Shown in pieces: positions 7,599 through 15,654 of a stretch of DNA of 45,366 nt. The DNA is taken from assembly GCF_002746455.1 (NCBI RefSeq), contig NZ_NWUW01000032.1:1-45366 (forward strand), given 5' to 3'. This stretch comes from Bacillus fungorum (GTDB lineage Bacteria > Bacillota > Bacilli > Bacillales > Bacillaceae_G). Positions within the stretch are counted from its first letter, which is position 1. Every line of letters begins with the position of its first letter. Made by a program: the position numbers and the translations under genes. The notes beneath the pieces were generated by a model. The model did no database searches, had not been told where the DNA came from, and saw only the letters and a list, made by a program, of their open reading frames with translations.

Positions 7599-7877
7599 GT
7601 GGACATAACTGAAAGTATGGCAAGAATAGTGGTTAATGGGAATGATCTACCTTTTAATTCAGTTAGAACTTCTGTATGGAGTCAAGGACCTGTAAATGAT
7701 TTAATTGTTTCGACAAACCTGAGAGTCGAGGAGCTTTATCAGTTTATGTGGTCGCAAGTGCCAGTAATGCTTGTGATGTATTTTCTTCAAGGGGCGGACT
7801 TAATGAGGTTTGCTAGAATTACTGGGATTAATCAAAGTGTAACGGGGGAATATATTTATCATTTGTCTTGGGGATAA
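7599..7877 (+). CDS. Small protein, unknown function
   Basis: GTG at 7599 is preferred because GGAGGG lies seven bases before it; the open frame reaches back to 7524 without such a site. The 92-residue product begins MDITESMARIVVNGNDLPFN. It is rich in hydrophobic beta-type residues and contains VPVMLVMYFLQGADLMRF near residues 60-78. It is not clearly transmembrane. The family is not recognised. It lies 57 bases before another small gene of unknown function and may share its transcript. Confidence 0.5.
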   Translation: MDITESMARIVVNGNDLPFNSVRTSVWSQGPVNDLIVSTNLRVEELYQFMWSQVPVMLVMYFLQGADLMRFARITGINQSVTGEYIYHLSWG

Positions 7878-7934
7878 AATGAATGTAAAGTAGCTTAACA
7901 GATTTTTCAAATGATATGGAAGTGGGTGGGGAGA

Positions 7935-8186
7935 ATGTTTTATTCATATTTTGCTTCTCAAGCGGGTATGCGACCAGCATATGGTACATCTATAACGTAT
8001 AGCGGAGCACAAAGTACAGTTCAAGCTGTTCAACAAGCGTTACAAATGCAACAACAAATGCAAATGCAGCAACAAGGTATCCAGCCGTACTATTCATCCA
8101 TGGAGTATTTTTATCCAGTGCATCCTATTACACCGTACGGAAGTTCTTTTCTTACGATCCCATATGGAACTGTATTTAATCTATAA
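7935..8186 (+). CDS. Gln/Tyr-rich small protein, possibly spore-associated
   Basis: The ATG at 7935 follows GGGTGGGGAG and gives an 83-residue product. The middle is a glutamine/methionine tract (QALQMQQQMQMQQQG) and the C-terminal half is rich in Tyr, Pro and Ser (YYSSMEYFYPVHPITPYG). Low-complexity Q- and Y-rich proteins of this kind are common among spore-coat components in Bacillus, but I have no family match, so that role is only a suggestion. Confidence 0.5.
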   Translation: MFYSYFASQAGMRPAYGTSITYSGAQSTVQAVQQALQMQQQMQMQQQGIQPYYSSMEYFYPVHPITPYGSSFLTIPYGTVFNL

Positions 8187-8213
8187 AGAAAAATTTTTAT
8201 TAGTTGGGGGCAG

Positions 8214-8326
8214 GTTCAAAACCGATTATTAACTCTTACCAAATGGTCAACAGGGCCCCCACCTAACTTTCGCGTATGTGCCGAATTTTGAGGTGTGAGT
8301 CTTATTGCTTACAAATGGCGGGCACA
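8214..8326 (-). repeat. Interspersed intergenic repeat, copy 1
   Basis: On the minus strand it reads CCCGCCATTTGTAAGCAATA then AGACTCACACCTCAAAATTC, later GGTGGGGGCCC and AAGAGTTAATAATCGG. The first half matches copies 3 and 4, and the last part matches the TAATAATCAG segment of copies 2 and 3. It looks like one of the non-coding bcr-type repeats of the B. cereus group; the exact class was not determined. Confidence 0.6.
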
Positions 8327-8516
8327 ATTGAGGGGGATGAAATTGTGTTTATGTAAGCGTCAAATAGTCCCCACATATAATTTGTAAATAATCCATGAGA
8401 TAATCCCTGTACATACTACAAGTGAAGTTTTTTTGTGAGAAGGAGACGGTTAAAGAAAAAATAGGAACTATCTTATCATGACAAATGATGGTTAGTGGCT
8501 TTGTACAGAAGGATAC

Positions 8517-8675
8517 ATGAACATTTACTTACGTGAACCAGGTCGAGATGCAACACCGAAGTCCTATCTGTGTTTATATCGTATAGGACTATTTTCTTAT
8601 GACTATGAGCCTACAAGAATAGAAGAAGATCCGAACCGTCTTTTAACTGGTTTTGAAGGATATTTACAGACATAA
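8517..8675 (+). CDS. Short ORF, probably a gene fragment
   Basis: A 52-codon frame starts at ATG 8517, with GAAGG five bases upstream, and begins MNIYLREPGRDATPKSYLCL. Protein-like sequence continues upstream of the ATG in the same frame (LCTEGY), preceded by stops. This suggests the tail of a larger lost gene. There is no recognisable family. Confidence 0.3.
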   Translation: MNIYLREPGRDATPKSYLCLYRIGLFSYDYEPTRIEEDPNRLLTGFEGYLQT

Positions 8676-8759
8676 CATCACATATTTTGTTTATAATTGT
8701 AAATAGTTATTAAAATGTATAAATTTTTTCTTTTTAATAAATAAAAAAAGGAAAAATAA

Positions 8760-8786
8760 TGAAACTTTTTGATTTGTTTATTCGTG
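8760..8786 (+). promoter_or_regulatory. ECF sigma (SigM-type) autoregulatory promoter
   Basis: TGAAAC (8760-8765), a 17-base spacer and CGTG (8783-8786) match the SigM-type pattern TGAAAC-N16/17-CGT. The element is 22 bases before the sigM start, as expected for autoregulation in this family. Confidence 0.65.
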
Positions 8787-8808
8787 TTATATATGAAAGG
8801 AGGAGGGG

Positions 8809-9310
8809 ATGGAGATTGAAGAAATATATAAGGTTTATATAAACGACGTGTACAGGTATTTATTTTCCCTTTCCCGTAGCCATCACGTAGCGGAGGACTT
8901 GATGCAGGAGACTTTTTATCGGGCGTATCTTTATCTAGAAGACTATGAAAAACCAAAAGGTAAAATCACGGCTTTTTAAAGTGGCATATCATACGTTTAT
9001 TGATTTTGTTAGAAAAGAGAAAAAAGTAATTTTTGTAGGAACGGAGGAATTAGAGGCAATACAAGCAGGAGAATCTACAGAAGAGTATGTAGTCGCAAAA
9101 AATAGTTACGAAAAGTTAATTCAGATTATTCATACTTTACCTATGGTAGAGGCACAAGCTATTTTATTATGTGACGTACATCAATTAACGTACGAAGAAG
9201 GTGCGTCTGTATTAGATTTAAAGTTAAACACGTATAAAAGTCACATATTTCGCGGGAGAAAGAGATTAAAAGAATTGTTAAAGGAGGAAAAGAGTCATAA
9301 TGACAAATGA
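8809..9310 (+). pseudogene. sigM: ECF sigma factor SigM, frameshifted
   Basis: The ATG at 8809, right after GGAGG, opens a frame MEIEEIYKVYINDVYRYLFS with sigma region 2 (AEDLMQETFYRAYLYLEDYEKPK). That frame stops at 8979. The rest of the protein, VKSRLFKVAYHTFIDFVRKE through sigma region 4 (LTYEEGASVLDLKLNTYKSHIFRGRKRLKELL), lies in another frame that ends at 9310. Dropping one G at 8959-8960 restores a single SigM-like protein of about 166 residues that resembles B. subtilis SigM throughout. The downstream frame's own ATG (8945) would give a product lacking the core-binding part. Cell-envelope stress control through SigM is therefore probably lost, unless this is a sequencing error. Confidence 0.8.
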
Positions 9311-10322
9311 TAAACCTCATTCTGAACAAGAAGATTATAAAGAATTGTTACAAGAAGCTCTTCATCAAAGACCGGATTCACTTCCTGATGAAAAACAGGA
9401 GCAAGTGTTGAAAACAGGAAAAAAAAGAGCGCGTATTACGAATGTTTTAATTGTATTTACTTTTTTATTACTTGTTCAACCTATTATATATATATCTACA
9501 CTTGCATACTATATATTTGCACCTACAAACGCAATGGAGATACGGAATGTAGTAAACCAAACGTTAAGTGTAACGGAACCAAATGTATATATGAAAGAAA
9601 GAGACATGGAGCAAACATTGTTACCGCTTAGTTTACAATTGCATTTCGATTTGTATAAAAGGGTAGGAAAGAAAGATATTCGAATAGGTGAAGAGAAAAC
9701 ATATTATTTATTAAGTAAAGTAGCAAAAGTAAGCCGTGAATACACAACAGATGAAAAAATTCTAGAAATCCCATATATAGATAATGAGGTATTGTTTCAT
9801 CCTAATAATTATAATACGTCCTATAGTAGTAGTGAAGAAGCACAGGTATTAAAAGGTCTTCCACAAGAATCTGTTGTAGAAGCATTTGTATCTTTTAGAG
9901 AATTATTAAGTGTACAAGAGGTAACGAATATGTTTCCTACTATTGATATTGTTTGGTACGCCGTGAATACAGGATTTGAGGAAAAGCAGAAAAATGATGA
10001 GGGTCTGTATGTTGCCCCGATTGGTTTTCCAGCAGATACGATTTCAAGTCTAAGTGGTCCTTTTGTAAGTGATTCACCTCATGAGGAACAATTTATCAGG
10101 GTGTTAAAGTCATTACAGAAGCATGAAAATTTAGCAGTGAAGCTATCGAGAGCGAAAACATTAGAGTTGTCAAAGCGTATTTCTTTTCTTGAAAAAAAAG
10201 GGATAAAAACATATGGGGCAGTTGTAACTGGACCTAAAGGTGAAGTCGAAAAATTGATGAATCATGAAAAAGTTAGAAAATTGAAAGTAGGTGAAGCGAG
10301 ATTATGGAACTGGCATTCTTAA
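9300..10322 (+). CDS. yhdL: Anti-sigma factor YhdL (SigM regulator)
   Basis: A 340-residue membrane protein. The cytoplasmic N-terminus (about 48 residues, acidic then KKRARI) is followed by one membrane segment near residues 48-72. A large outside domain of the Sigma-regulator N/C type follows. In B. subtilis YhdL, about 358 residues, holds SigM at the membrane together with YhdK. The gene overlaps the end of sigM by 11 bases, with AAAGGAGG upstream, and is overlapped by the next gene, so translation of the three is coupled. The reading frame is intact even though sigM is broken. Confidence 0.8.
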   Translation: MTNDKPHSEQEDYKELLQEALHQRPDSLPDEKQEQVLKTGKKRARITNVLIVFTFLLLVQPIIYISTLAYYIFAPTNAMEIRNVVNQTLSVTEPNVYMKERDMEQTLLPLSLQLHFDLYKRVGKKDIRIGEEKTYYLLSKVAKVSREYTTDEKILEIPYIDNEVLFHPNNYNTSYSSSEEAQVLKGLPQESVVEAFVSFRELLSVQEVTNMFPTIDIVWYAVNTGFEEKQKNDEGLYVAPIGFPADTISSLSGPFVSDSPHEEQFIRVLKSLQKHENLAVKLSRAKTLELSKRISFLEKKGIKTYGAVVTGPKGEVEKLMNHEKVRKLKVGEARLWNWHS

Positions 10323-10615
10323 AAAAAAGAAAGAATCATATTTATAAACAGGAAACATGGATGGGGACTATTTCATTAATTATTGCTTTTCTAGCGTTAT
10401 TGTATTTGAACATTATATTGCTTATTCCAGAAACATTTATAGGCGAAGGTTTTCTTCAAATAGTTGGTGCTGGGTTGCTCTGTTCAGTCGTAGGCATGAT
10501 CACAAAAAGTAAAAGTCGAAAATATGCATTGTGGGCATGTAGTTTATTTGTTTTTATGCAACTGTTTGCTATATTTGGATTTATGTTAGGTTGGATGATA
10601 AGCTTTGGGCCATAA
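10304..10615 (+). CDS. yhdK: YhdK-like membrane partner of the SigM anti-sigma
   Basis: The 103-residue protein has three hydrophobic segments, near residues 21-41, 51-66 and 76-98, with a basic KSKSRK loop. Size, topology and position as third gene after sigM and yhdL match YhdK of B. subtilis (96 residues), which assists YhdL in keeping SigM inactive. It overlaps the end of yhdL by 19 bases, which implies translational coupling. A strong terminator follows ten bases after the stop. Confidence 0.7.
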   Translation: MELAFLKKRKNHIYKQETWMGTISLIIAFLALLYLNIILLIPETFIGEGFLQIVGAGLLCSVVGMITKSKSRKYALWACSLFVFMQLFAIFGFMLGWMISFGP

Positions 10616-10624
10616 ATATGTGTG

Positions 10625-10654
10625 AAAGAGCGAATGTAGATTCGTTCTTTTTTT
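10625..10654 (+). terminator. Terminator of the sigM-yhdL-yhdK operon
   Basis: AAAGAGCGAAT pairs with ATTCGTTCTTT across a short loop and runs into seven T. Confidence 0.8.
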
Positions 10655-10860
10655 ATGCATAAAAAGTAAAATAGATAAGGGAAGAATCTATCAAAATTGA
10701 ATAGAGAGCACTATACATCTAGGTTGTGGTTTTATGGATATATTTTCTGTTCACGTGTATATAAATAGGCGACAAGTATAGGGCTAAAACAATAGCTCGT
10801 CCAAACATTACGAATCCCCCTTACATAATATGTAGTAATAAGCATGAAAGGGGAACTGTT

Positions 10861-11397
10861 ATGTCTTGCTATTACTATTGTAAGTATTGTAAAGAGTGTA
10901 AAAAGAAACAGCATAACTGTTGTAAGAACACCAGTAAGTGTAATGACAACAAGGATAGTCTTGTTAGGGCATCAGCATTTAGAGCTAGAAATACGGTGAA
11001 TCAACCTGTTCCTGCCAATACTTTTGTAAAAGTATTGTTCCAAAATGAACAATTTGATTTAGCAAATGAGTATAATCCAGCAACTTCTATTTTTACTCCA
11101 AAGACTAGAGGGGTTTACTCTATAATTGGAACGATTGGTTTTTTTTCGAACGATCCTAACTTAAATTATAGAGCTCGTGTAGAAATTCGTGTGAATGGAA
11201 ACGCAGCAATAGCTATAGATAATGACTTTTTTGGTCCAATAAGTTTTGGAAATGTAGTAAGTGTTTCGACGATCGTTCAATTGGATGAAGGAGACCAAGT
11301 TGAGGTTTATGCACAAAGTAGCATAGACGGAGTTTTAAGTTCTTCGGAAGATGGCTCACATTTTGAAGCTGCAAGATTCCCTTCTCCAACTGAATAA
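10861..11397 (+). CDS. C1q-like jelly-roll protein with Cys-rich head
   Basis: The 178-residue product starts with a striking cysteine- and lysine-rich segment (CYYYCKYCKECKKKQHNCC and CNDNKD; eight cysteines in the first 27 residues). From about residue 35 it has a single beta-sandwich domain resembling C1q/TNF-like modules (SAFRARNTVNQPVPANTFVK, then RGVYSIIGTIGF, then VYAQSS). Such domains occur at the C-termini of exosporium collagen-like proteins in this group. A spore-surface role with disulfide or metal cross-linking is a reasonable inference. AAAGGGG lies seven bases before the ATG. No signal peptide is seen. Confidence 0.65.
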   Translation: MSCYYYCKYCKECKKKQHNCCKNTSKCNDNKDSLVRASAFRARNTVNQPVPANTFVKVLFQNEQFDLANEYNPATSIFTPKTRGVYSIIGTIGFFSNDPNLNYRARVEIRVNGNAAIAIDNDFFGPISFGNVVSVSTIVQLDEGDQVEVYAQSSIDGVLSSSEDGSHFEAARFPSPTE

Positions 11398-11432
11398 TGA
11401 AGACAATAAAGTACTTTTCAGCAGGTTTAGTT

Positions 11433-11468
11433 AATCCCTTTCACCAAATGGTGGGGGATTATTATTGC
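11433..11468 (+). terminator. Terminator of the C1q-like gene
   Basis: AATCCC and CACC pair with GGTG and GGGATT around an AAAT loop. ATTATTGCTTTT follows. Confidence 0.6.
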
Positions 11469-11525
11469 TTTTCTAAAATATATAAGTAAATAGGTTGAAT
11501 GTAGTTTATTTTAGGAGCATTTCGC

Positions 11526-11708
11526 ATGCTAGGATGTAGTGATGAAAGTGGAAATAAAAACGTCAATGAAGTACAACATAAAAATGAAAGAAGAAGTTTC
11601 AAAATTAGTTTTTGCAGTTTTGGGGTGGAAAGAGGATATCTTATTTTAAGTATTAGATCTTCTACAGGAAATAAAAAGAGTGTAATGAAACAAGTAACAT
11701 GGTGGTGA
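11526..11708 (+). CDS. Short ORF, doubtful, perhaps a lipoprotein relic
   Basis: The 60-codon frame has AGGAG eight bases before its ATG and begins MLGCSDESGNKN. LGCSDES resembles the end of a lipoprotein signal sequence, but the hydrophobic part is missing. The rest of the product matches nothing I know. It could be a genuine tiny gene or the remains of a lipoprotein gene. Confidence 0.3.
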   Translation: MLGCSDESGNKNVNEVQHKNERRSFKISFCSFGVERGYLILSIRSSTGNKKSVMKQVTWW

Positions 11709-11776
11709 AAGTTTTTTGGGATTACATTTGCTAGTCGTCTTATGGAATAGAAAAACATCATAATTTGGGAATACAT

Positions 11777-11804
11777 AAAAGTCCATATAAATACGGGCTT
11801 TTTC
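11777..11804 (+). terminator. Terminator-like hairpin
   Basis: AAAAGTCC pairs with GGGCTTTT, allowing one G-T pair. TTTCTTTA follows. Confidence 0.45.
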
Positions 11805-11853
11805 TTTACTATATAGAAATTACATATTTAACATATGTTTGTGTAGGTATTGC

Positions 11854-11946
11854 TTAATGTACTGAAAGGAATAGCATTAAGGCGATTATGCTATATAAAA
11901 ATAAAATAAATCCTAAGATAAGTAGTATTGGATGTAACTTGAACAT
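11854..11946 (-). CDS. 30-residue hydrophobic membrane peptide
   Basis: Reading from the ATG at 11946 gives MFKLHPILLILGFILFLYSI then IALMLFLSVH and stop. Nearly the whole peptide is one hydrophobic segment of about 24 residues after a short basic start. AAGGAGG lies six bases before the ATG, a near-ideal translation signal. It lies below the usual size limit for annotation. It could be a single-pass regulatory peptide or a type I toxin-like peptide; neither is shown. No antisense RNA promoter was identified with confidence. Confidence 0.55.
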   Translation of the reverse strand: MFKLHPILLILGFILFLYSIIALMLFLSVH

Positions 11947-12382
11947 ATTTGACCTCCTTGAGTATATAAAGAATTTTAATACATCTTTGGCTAATTTAGA
12001 AGGAGAATTTCAATTTCTCAAAAATTGAAAGAAACTGCAAGGATTATAGTGAATGTATAATAAATAAAGGAGTGTTGTTGAGTACACATTGATTAGGTTG
12101 TTTATAAGCACCAGATGGGTTTACCACTCATGAAATATAATAGTGAACAGGTTTATTTGTACAGAATAAGGGGTAAATAAAAAAAGAGCATACATAAAAA
12201 GTACGCTCTAAAGAAAGATAGGTTTTATGAGTGGATAATCTCCATACGATAATATATGCTCGGTTAATAAAAACGTGTAAAAAATCAATAGATTATCAAT
12301 GGAATCTCATGAAATGAGTAATTTTAGTCTATTACCGAAGTCGTCTAGCTAACTAAATTGTAAGGATTGTGAATAGAACAGA
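11947..12382. other. Intergenic stretch with one minus-strand terminator
   Basis: There is no supported gene. A terminator at 12184-12210 serves the minus-strand gene to the right. The rest is AT-rich without clear structure. Confidence 0.5.
12184..12210 (-). terminator. Terminator of the 12383-12577 gene
   Basis: AGAGCATAC pairs with GTACGCTCT apart from one G-T position. On the minus strand a run of T (TTTTTTTATTT) follows. Confidence 0.65.
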
Positions 12383-12577
12383 TTAACAATTGGATAATGA
12401 TCGCACTTCAGTTTCGTATTTTTTATAGTTTGGATATTGTGTAATAGTTTGACATTTAGGTGTGGAAAGTTGATTAATTATAGAAACATTTGTAATTACC
12501 TCGTTACAAGGACCGAAAAATGTAACTTTTAGCTTTGAATTTGGTGGAACTTTGAATACGATAGGTTTTTTTTCCAT
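12383..12577 (-). CDS. Small beta-rich protein, unknown function
   Basis: The 64-residue product begins MEKKPIVFKVPPNSKLKVTF and alternates hydrophobic and polar residues, suggesting a small beta-sandwich. It has three cysteines (near residues 29, 47 and 64, the last being the final residue). AGGAGC lies eight bases before the ATG. The composition recalls small spore or surface proteins, but there is no family match. It is monocistronic, with its terminator about 170 bases downstream. Confidence 0.5.
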   Translation of the reverse strand: MEKKPIVFKVPPNSKLKVTFFGPCNEVITNVSIINQLSTPKCQTITQYPNYKKYETEVRSLSNC

Positions 12578-12845
12578 GAAATCAGCTCCTAATATGCAGT
12601 ATCGTATACTGCGCTTTTTCGTTCAGATTATAAAGGCGTATTAATATAATATGAAATTTTAGTTGAGTTGATAATGATATGGAATTTTATGGCGTGGTAA
12701 GAATGTGGAAAATACAGTGGAACCTGAGAATATTCTATAAAATGTTTCATTGATATAATAGGCAAAAATAAGTAACTTATCTAATATACTTTTTTCCTTG
12801 GTACATATTATAATAGTAAGAATTGTATTAGGAGGTAATGAAAGA

Positions 12846-13297
12846 GTGCAAGAAAATGTACAAGCTCAGCTTTCCCCACCGTGGATCACATATTTCAATG
12901 AGTTGAAAAATTTAATTGGTGCTGATCCAACTGTTTCAGTTGGTCCGTTAATTCCAGTCGGCGGGAATTATATTATTTTAGTGCACGCGTTAAGTAATGA
13001 AAAAGCGATAGCGTTAGCGACGTTTCTAAAAAATGTAAAATTGGAAATTTAAGTGTAACAGTTATTGTAACTAATAATGAAAATGACATTGTAAACCCAC
13101 TTCCATGTTCACTAGATGCATTTGAAATTGCTCATTTATTTCAAGTGGAGTTAGAAAATAATCCTTATTTTGAGCAAGTTGTTGTACAGCCTCAGCTTCC
13201 TGGTGGGCCAAATGTTATCTTTCCGGTTTTTGCTGCGCAAGTAATTCAATTTTTTAACGATGATATTTCAAATTTATGTCAAACTTTTGAAAAATAA
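12846..13297 (+). pseudogene. Two-repeat protein split by a one-base deletion
   Basis: From GTG 12846 (AGGAGG upstream) the frame reads MQENVQAQLSPPWITYFNEL and stops at 13052 after KNVKLEI. One frame over, from the same point, it continues IGNLSVTVIVTNNEN to a stop at 13297. Adding one A to the AAAA run near 13038-13041 gives a continuous protein of about 150 residues. The two halves look like a duplication: FNELKNLIGADPTVSVGPLI with PVGGNYIILV, and FQVELENNPYFEQVVVQPQL with PGGPNVIFPV. The family is unrecognised. The first half alone (69 codons) may still be translated. Confidence 0.6.
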
Positions 13298-13404
13298 TTT
13301 AGATTCTCTTTATTTATATTATAGATCGCTAGTATTAGGCATAAGGAGCTTTCAATAAAACTAGCTTTGAATATGATAATAAAAAGTATATTGGGAAATG
13401 TGAT

Positions 13405-13887
13405 TTGAATCAATTAATTAGAAATAAGCCGCTTTCTTGGTTTATAAGTTCGGATCAAGTAAATCAATCTATTCAATTTAACAAAGAAGATACACAGCGA
13501 TTAAATGGTATCGGTATTGCAGTTTCAAAATATCCTGATGGATATGCTATAAACTTATATGAAAATCCTGCGAATCCTCAGTTTACAGGTACAATCACTC
13601 AAAAAACTCCATATTTAGTCTTACATGGTTATTGGGGAGGGGCAGATAAAGATATGATTTGCTTAGGTAACGATAAACAGTGGGTATATGTGAAATGGTT
13701 TTATGCATCCTCAAAATATCCTGTTGGGTATGGAGTTAACTGCTATGCGGAGCCTGAATGTATAAATTATAAAGGTAATATTGATGGATCAAAATCTTTT
13801 CGTGTGTGGGGCAGAGCCAAAAATGCGATAGATATCGTGCAAAATAATTGGATACCCGAAGAACATGTAACTATTAAGTATCTATAA
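13405..13887 (+). CDS. Protein with two tandem SH3-like repeats
   Basis: The 160-residue frame from TTG 13405 contains two similar modules of about 50 residues. One starts SKYPDGYAINLYENPANPQF and the other SKYPVGYGVNCYAEPECINY, and each is followed by a short aromatic motif (YWGGAD, RVWGRA). I do not recognise the family; small beta-barrel binding modules are likely. Protein-like sequence (NKTSFEYDNKKYIGKCD) continues upstream in the same frame to 13343. There AAGGAG is followed by ATAAAACTAGC, where an ATG would be expected, so the true start codon may have been lost by one base. Confidence 0.5.
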   Translation: MNQLIRNKPLSWFISSDQVNQSIQFNKEDTQRLNGIGIAVSKYPDGYAINLYENPANPQFTGTITQKTPYLVLHGYWGGADKDMICLGNDKQWVYVKWFYASSKYPVGYGVNCYAEPECINYKGNIDGSKSFRVWGRAKNAIDIVQNNWIPEEHVTIKYL

Positions 13888-13913
13888 GTAGTTACATGCT
13901 TTTAGGGATACGT

Positions 13914-13951
13914 AAAGGGTCATATTACTGATACATAGTAAGATGACCTTT
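13914..13951 (+). terminator. Terminator-like hairpin below the two-repeat gene
   Basis: AAAGGGTCATATTACT pairs with AGTAAGATGACCTTT with a few mismatches. AATATTTG follows. Confidence 0.5.
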
Positions 13952-14086
13952 AATATTTGAACAAAAAGAATATGCTGCATAGTTTTTTCAAATGAAATGA
14001 ATTACATTACATGTAGAAAACACATTGTATACACAAGTACATTGTATAGTTATTCTTGTATAATAATAAAAGTGAGGTATTTTGAA

Positions 14087-14938
14087 TTGAAAAAGAAAAA
14101 GCTATTTTTAGGAACAATTATTTCATGCGTAGTACTGGCATTATCTGCATGTGGTTCCTCAGACAACGTAGTAACATCGAAAGTAGGAAATGTTACAGAG
14201 AAAGAGTTAAGTAAAGAATTAAGACAAAAATATGGGGAAAGTACTTTATACCAAATGGTGTTAAGTAAGGCATTGCTAGATAAATATAAAGTTTCAGATG
14301 AGGAAGCAAAAAAACAAGTAGAAGAAGCAAAAGATAAAATGGGTGACAACTTCAAATCGACTTTAGACCAAGTTGGGTTGAAAAATGAAGATGAATTAAA
14401 AGAAAAAATGAAACCAGAAATTGCATTTGAGAAAGCGATTAAAGCGACTGTCACAGAAAAAGATGTAAAAGATAACTATAAACCAGAAATGAAGGTAAGT
14501 CACATTTTAGTGAAAGATGAAAAGACTGCTAAAGAAGTGAAAGAGAAAGTAAATAATGGTGAAGATTTTGCGGCTTTAGCGAAGCAATACTCAGAGGATA
14601 CTGGTTCAAAGGAACAAGGCGGGCAAATAACTGGTTTTGCTCCAGGGCAAACGGTGAAAGAATTTGAGGAAGCTGCATATAAATTAGCTGCAGGACAAGT
14701 AAGTGAGCCAGTAAAAACAACTTACGGTTACCATATTATTAAAGTGACGGATAAAAAAGAATTAAAGCCATTTGATGAAGTAAAAGATCAAATCCGTAAA
14801 GACTTAGAACAGCAAAGACTACAAGATACGACAGGCAAATGGAAACAGCAAGTAGTCAATGATTTATTGAAAGATGCTGATATTAAGGTGAATGATAAAA
14901 ACTTTAAAAATACATTTGAATTTCTAGAAAAGAAATAA
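14087..14938 (+). CDS. prsA: PrsA-type foldase lipoprotein (peptidyl-prolyl isomerase)
   Basis: The TTG at 14087, with GAGG ten bases before it, gives a 283-residue lipoprotein. It begins with four lysines, a hydrophobic stretch and the lipobox LSAC (modified cysteine at residue 22). A charged SurA-like helical region follows. The PPIC-type isomerase domain (MKVSHILVKDEKTAKEVKEK to YGYHIIKVTDKK) spans about residues 132-224, and a basic helical tail ends the protein. PrsA acts on the outer face of the membrane, helping exported proteins fold. B. cereus-group genomes carry several paralogues, and which one this is cannot be decided here. It has its own terminator and is monocistronic. Confidence 0.9.
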   Translation: MKKKKLFLGTIISCVVLALSACGSSDNVVTSKVGNVTEKELSKELRQKYGESTLYQMVLSKALLDKYKVSDEEAKKQVEEAKDKMGDNFKSTLDQVGLKNEDELKEKMKPEIAFEKAIKATVTEKDVKDNYKPEMKVSHILVKDEKTAKEVKEKVNNGEDFAALAKQYSEDTGSKEQGGQITGFAPGQTVKEFEEAAYKLAAGQVSEPVKTTYGYHIIKVTDKKELKPFDEVKDQIRKDLEQQRLQDTTGKWKQQVVNDLLKDADIKVNDKNFKNTFEFLEKK

Positions 14939-14949
14939 TGACTGTAATT

Positions 14950-14982
14950 AGAAAAGGGAACCTATATAGGTTCCCTTTTCTA
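14950..14982 (+). terminator. Terminator of prsA
   Basis: AGAAAAGGGAACC pairs perfectly with GGTTCCCTTTTCT around TATATA. Confidence 0.8.
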
Positions 14983-15435
14983 GTTAGTGTGTGAGTTATA
15001 AATAGATAGTAAGACAATACAATATTACATTTAAATATTAAGAATTACAATGGGAATTTATGTAATTTTTTTAAGGTGGAATAATCATTACTTCATAAAA
15101 TGTTGATATTATAATGTTTTGTTTGTTTAATTTCATTAAATATAAAACGAATTTATTAACTTTATCCCGTAAAAGCCCGATTGGTGTGGATTAATTATTA
15201 GTGGGGATGAACAAAAGCCTAATTGATTTAAGTTTTACTTTATTGAAGTGGATAAACATAATTCGTAGAATGAAACATACAATAATATTGAAAAAATATT
15301 GACGCTAAATGAAGTGGAAAATAGAGCATTCTATTAAAATGGATGTTCTTTTTAGTATGAAATTTTAAGGAGAAGAATGAATACTTTGAAATGAATTATT
15401 GAATAGATAAATAAATTATGCAGGGAGGAAAAAAT
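14983..15435. other. Intergenic stretch with repeat copy 2
   Basis: There is no supported gene. The only structured element is the partial interspersed repeat at 15161-15216. Confidence 0.5.
15161..15216 (+). repeat. Interspersed intergenic repeat, copy 2 (internally deleted)
   Basis: TTTATCCCG is joined directly to TAAAAGCCCGATTGGTG, followed by TAATTATTAGTGGGGATGAA. The first nine bases match the left end of copy 4. The rest matches the right half of copy 3 (CGTAAAAGCGGCATTGGTG, TAATAACCAGTGGGGAATGA). The middle of the element is missing. Confidence 0.6.
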
Positions 15436-15654
15436 GTGAAAGTAATTTTTCAAAGAGAAGGCGGAGCGAAAATTTTTGAATCGTATGATGAAGATATAAG
15501 TAATTTATTAGCTATTTTAAAAGAAACGAAAGGGATTAAGATCGGGATGGTAGATTATGCAGTATTAAAATACGAATTAGAGTATTTTCGTCACCCAAAA
15601 AAAGCAGTAACAGAGAGGGAATTACATATAATAGTACAACCAAAATACATTTAA
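15436..15654 (+). CDS. Small conserved protein, unknown function
   Basis: The GTG at 15436 is preceded by GGAGG and gives a 72-residue product starting MKVIFQREGGAKIFESYDED. The pattern suggests an alpha/beta fold with a C-terminal beta strand (ELHIIVQPKYI). There is no membrane segment or known motif. It is placed between two gene-poor stretches, and I cannot assign a role. Confidence 0.55.
   Translation: MKVIFQREGGAKIFESYDEDISNLLAILKETKGIKIGMVDYAVLKYELEYFRHPKKAVTERELHIIVQPKYI

Noticed and set aside
11462..11776. 104-codon minus-strand frame
   Set aside because: It starts inside a terminator-like region, lacks a binding site and has a random-looking product.
14022..14048. Repeated ACATTGTATA before prsA
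   Set aside because: Two ten-base copies 17 bases apart might bind a regulator, but no clear promoter spacing fits and the base composition makes chance likely.
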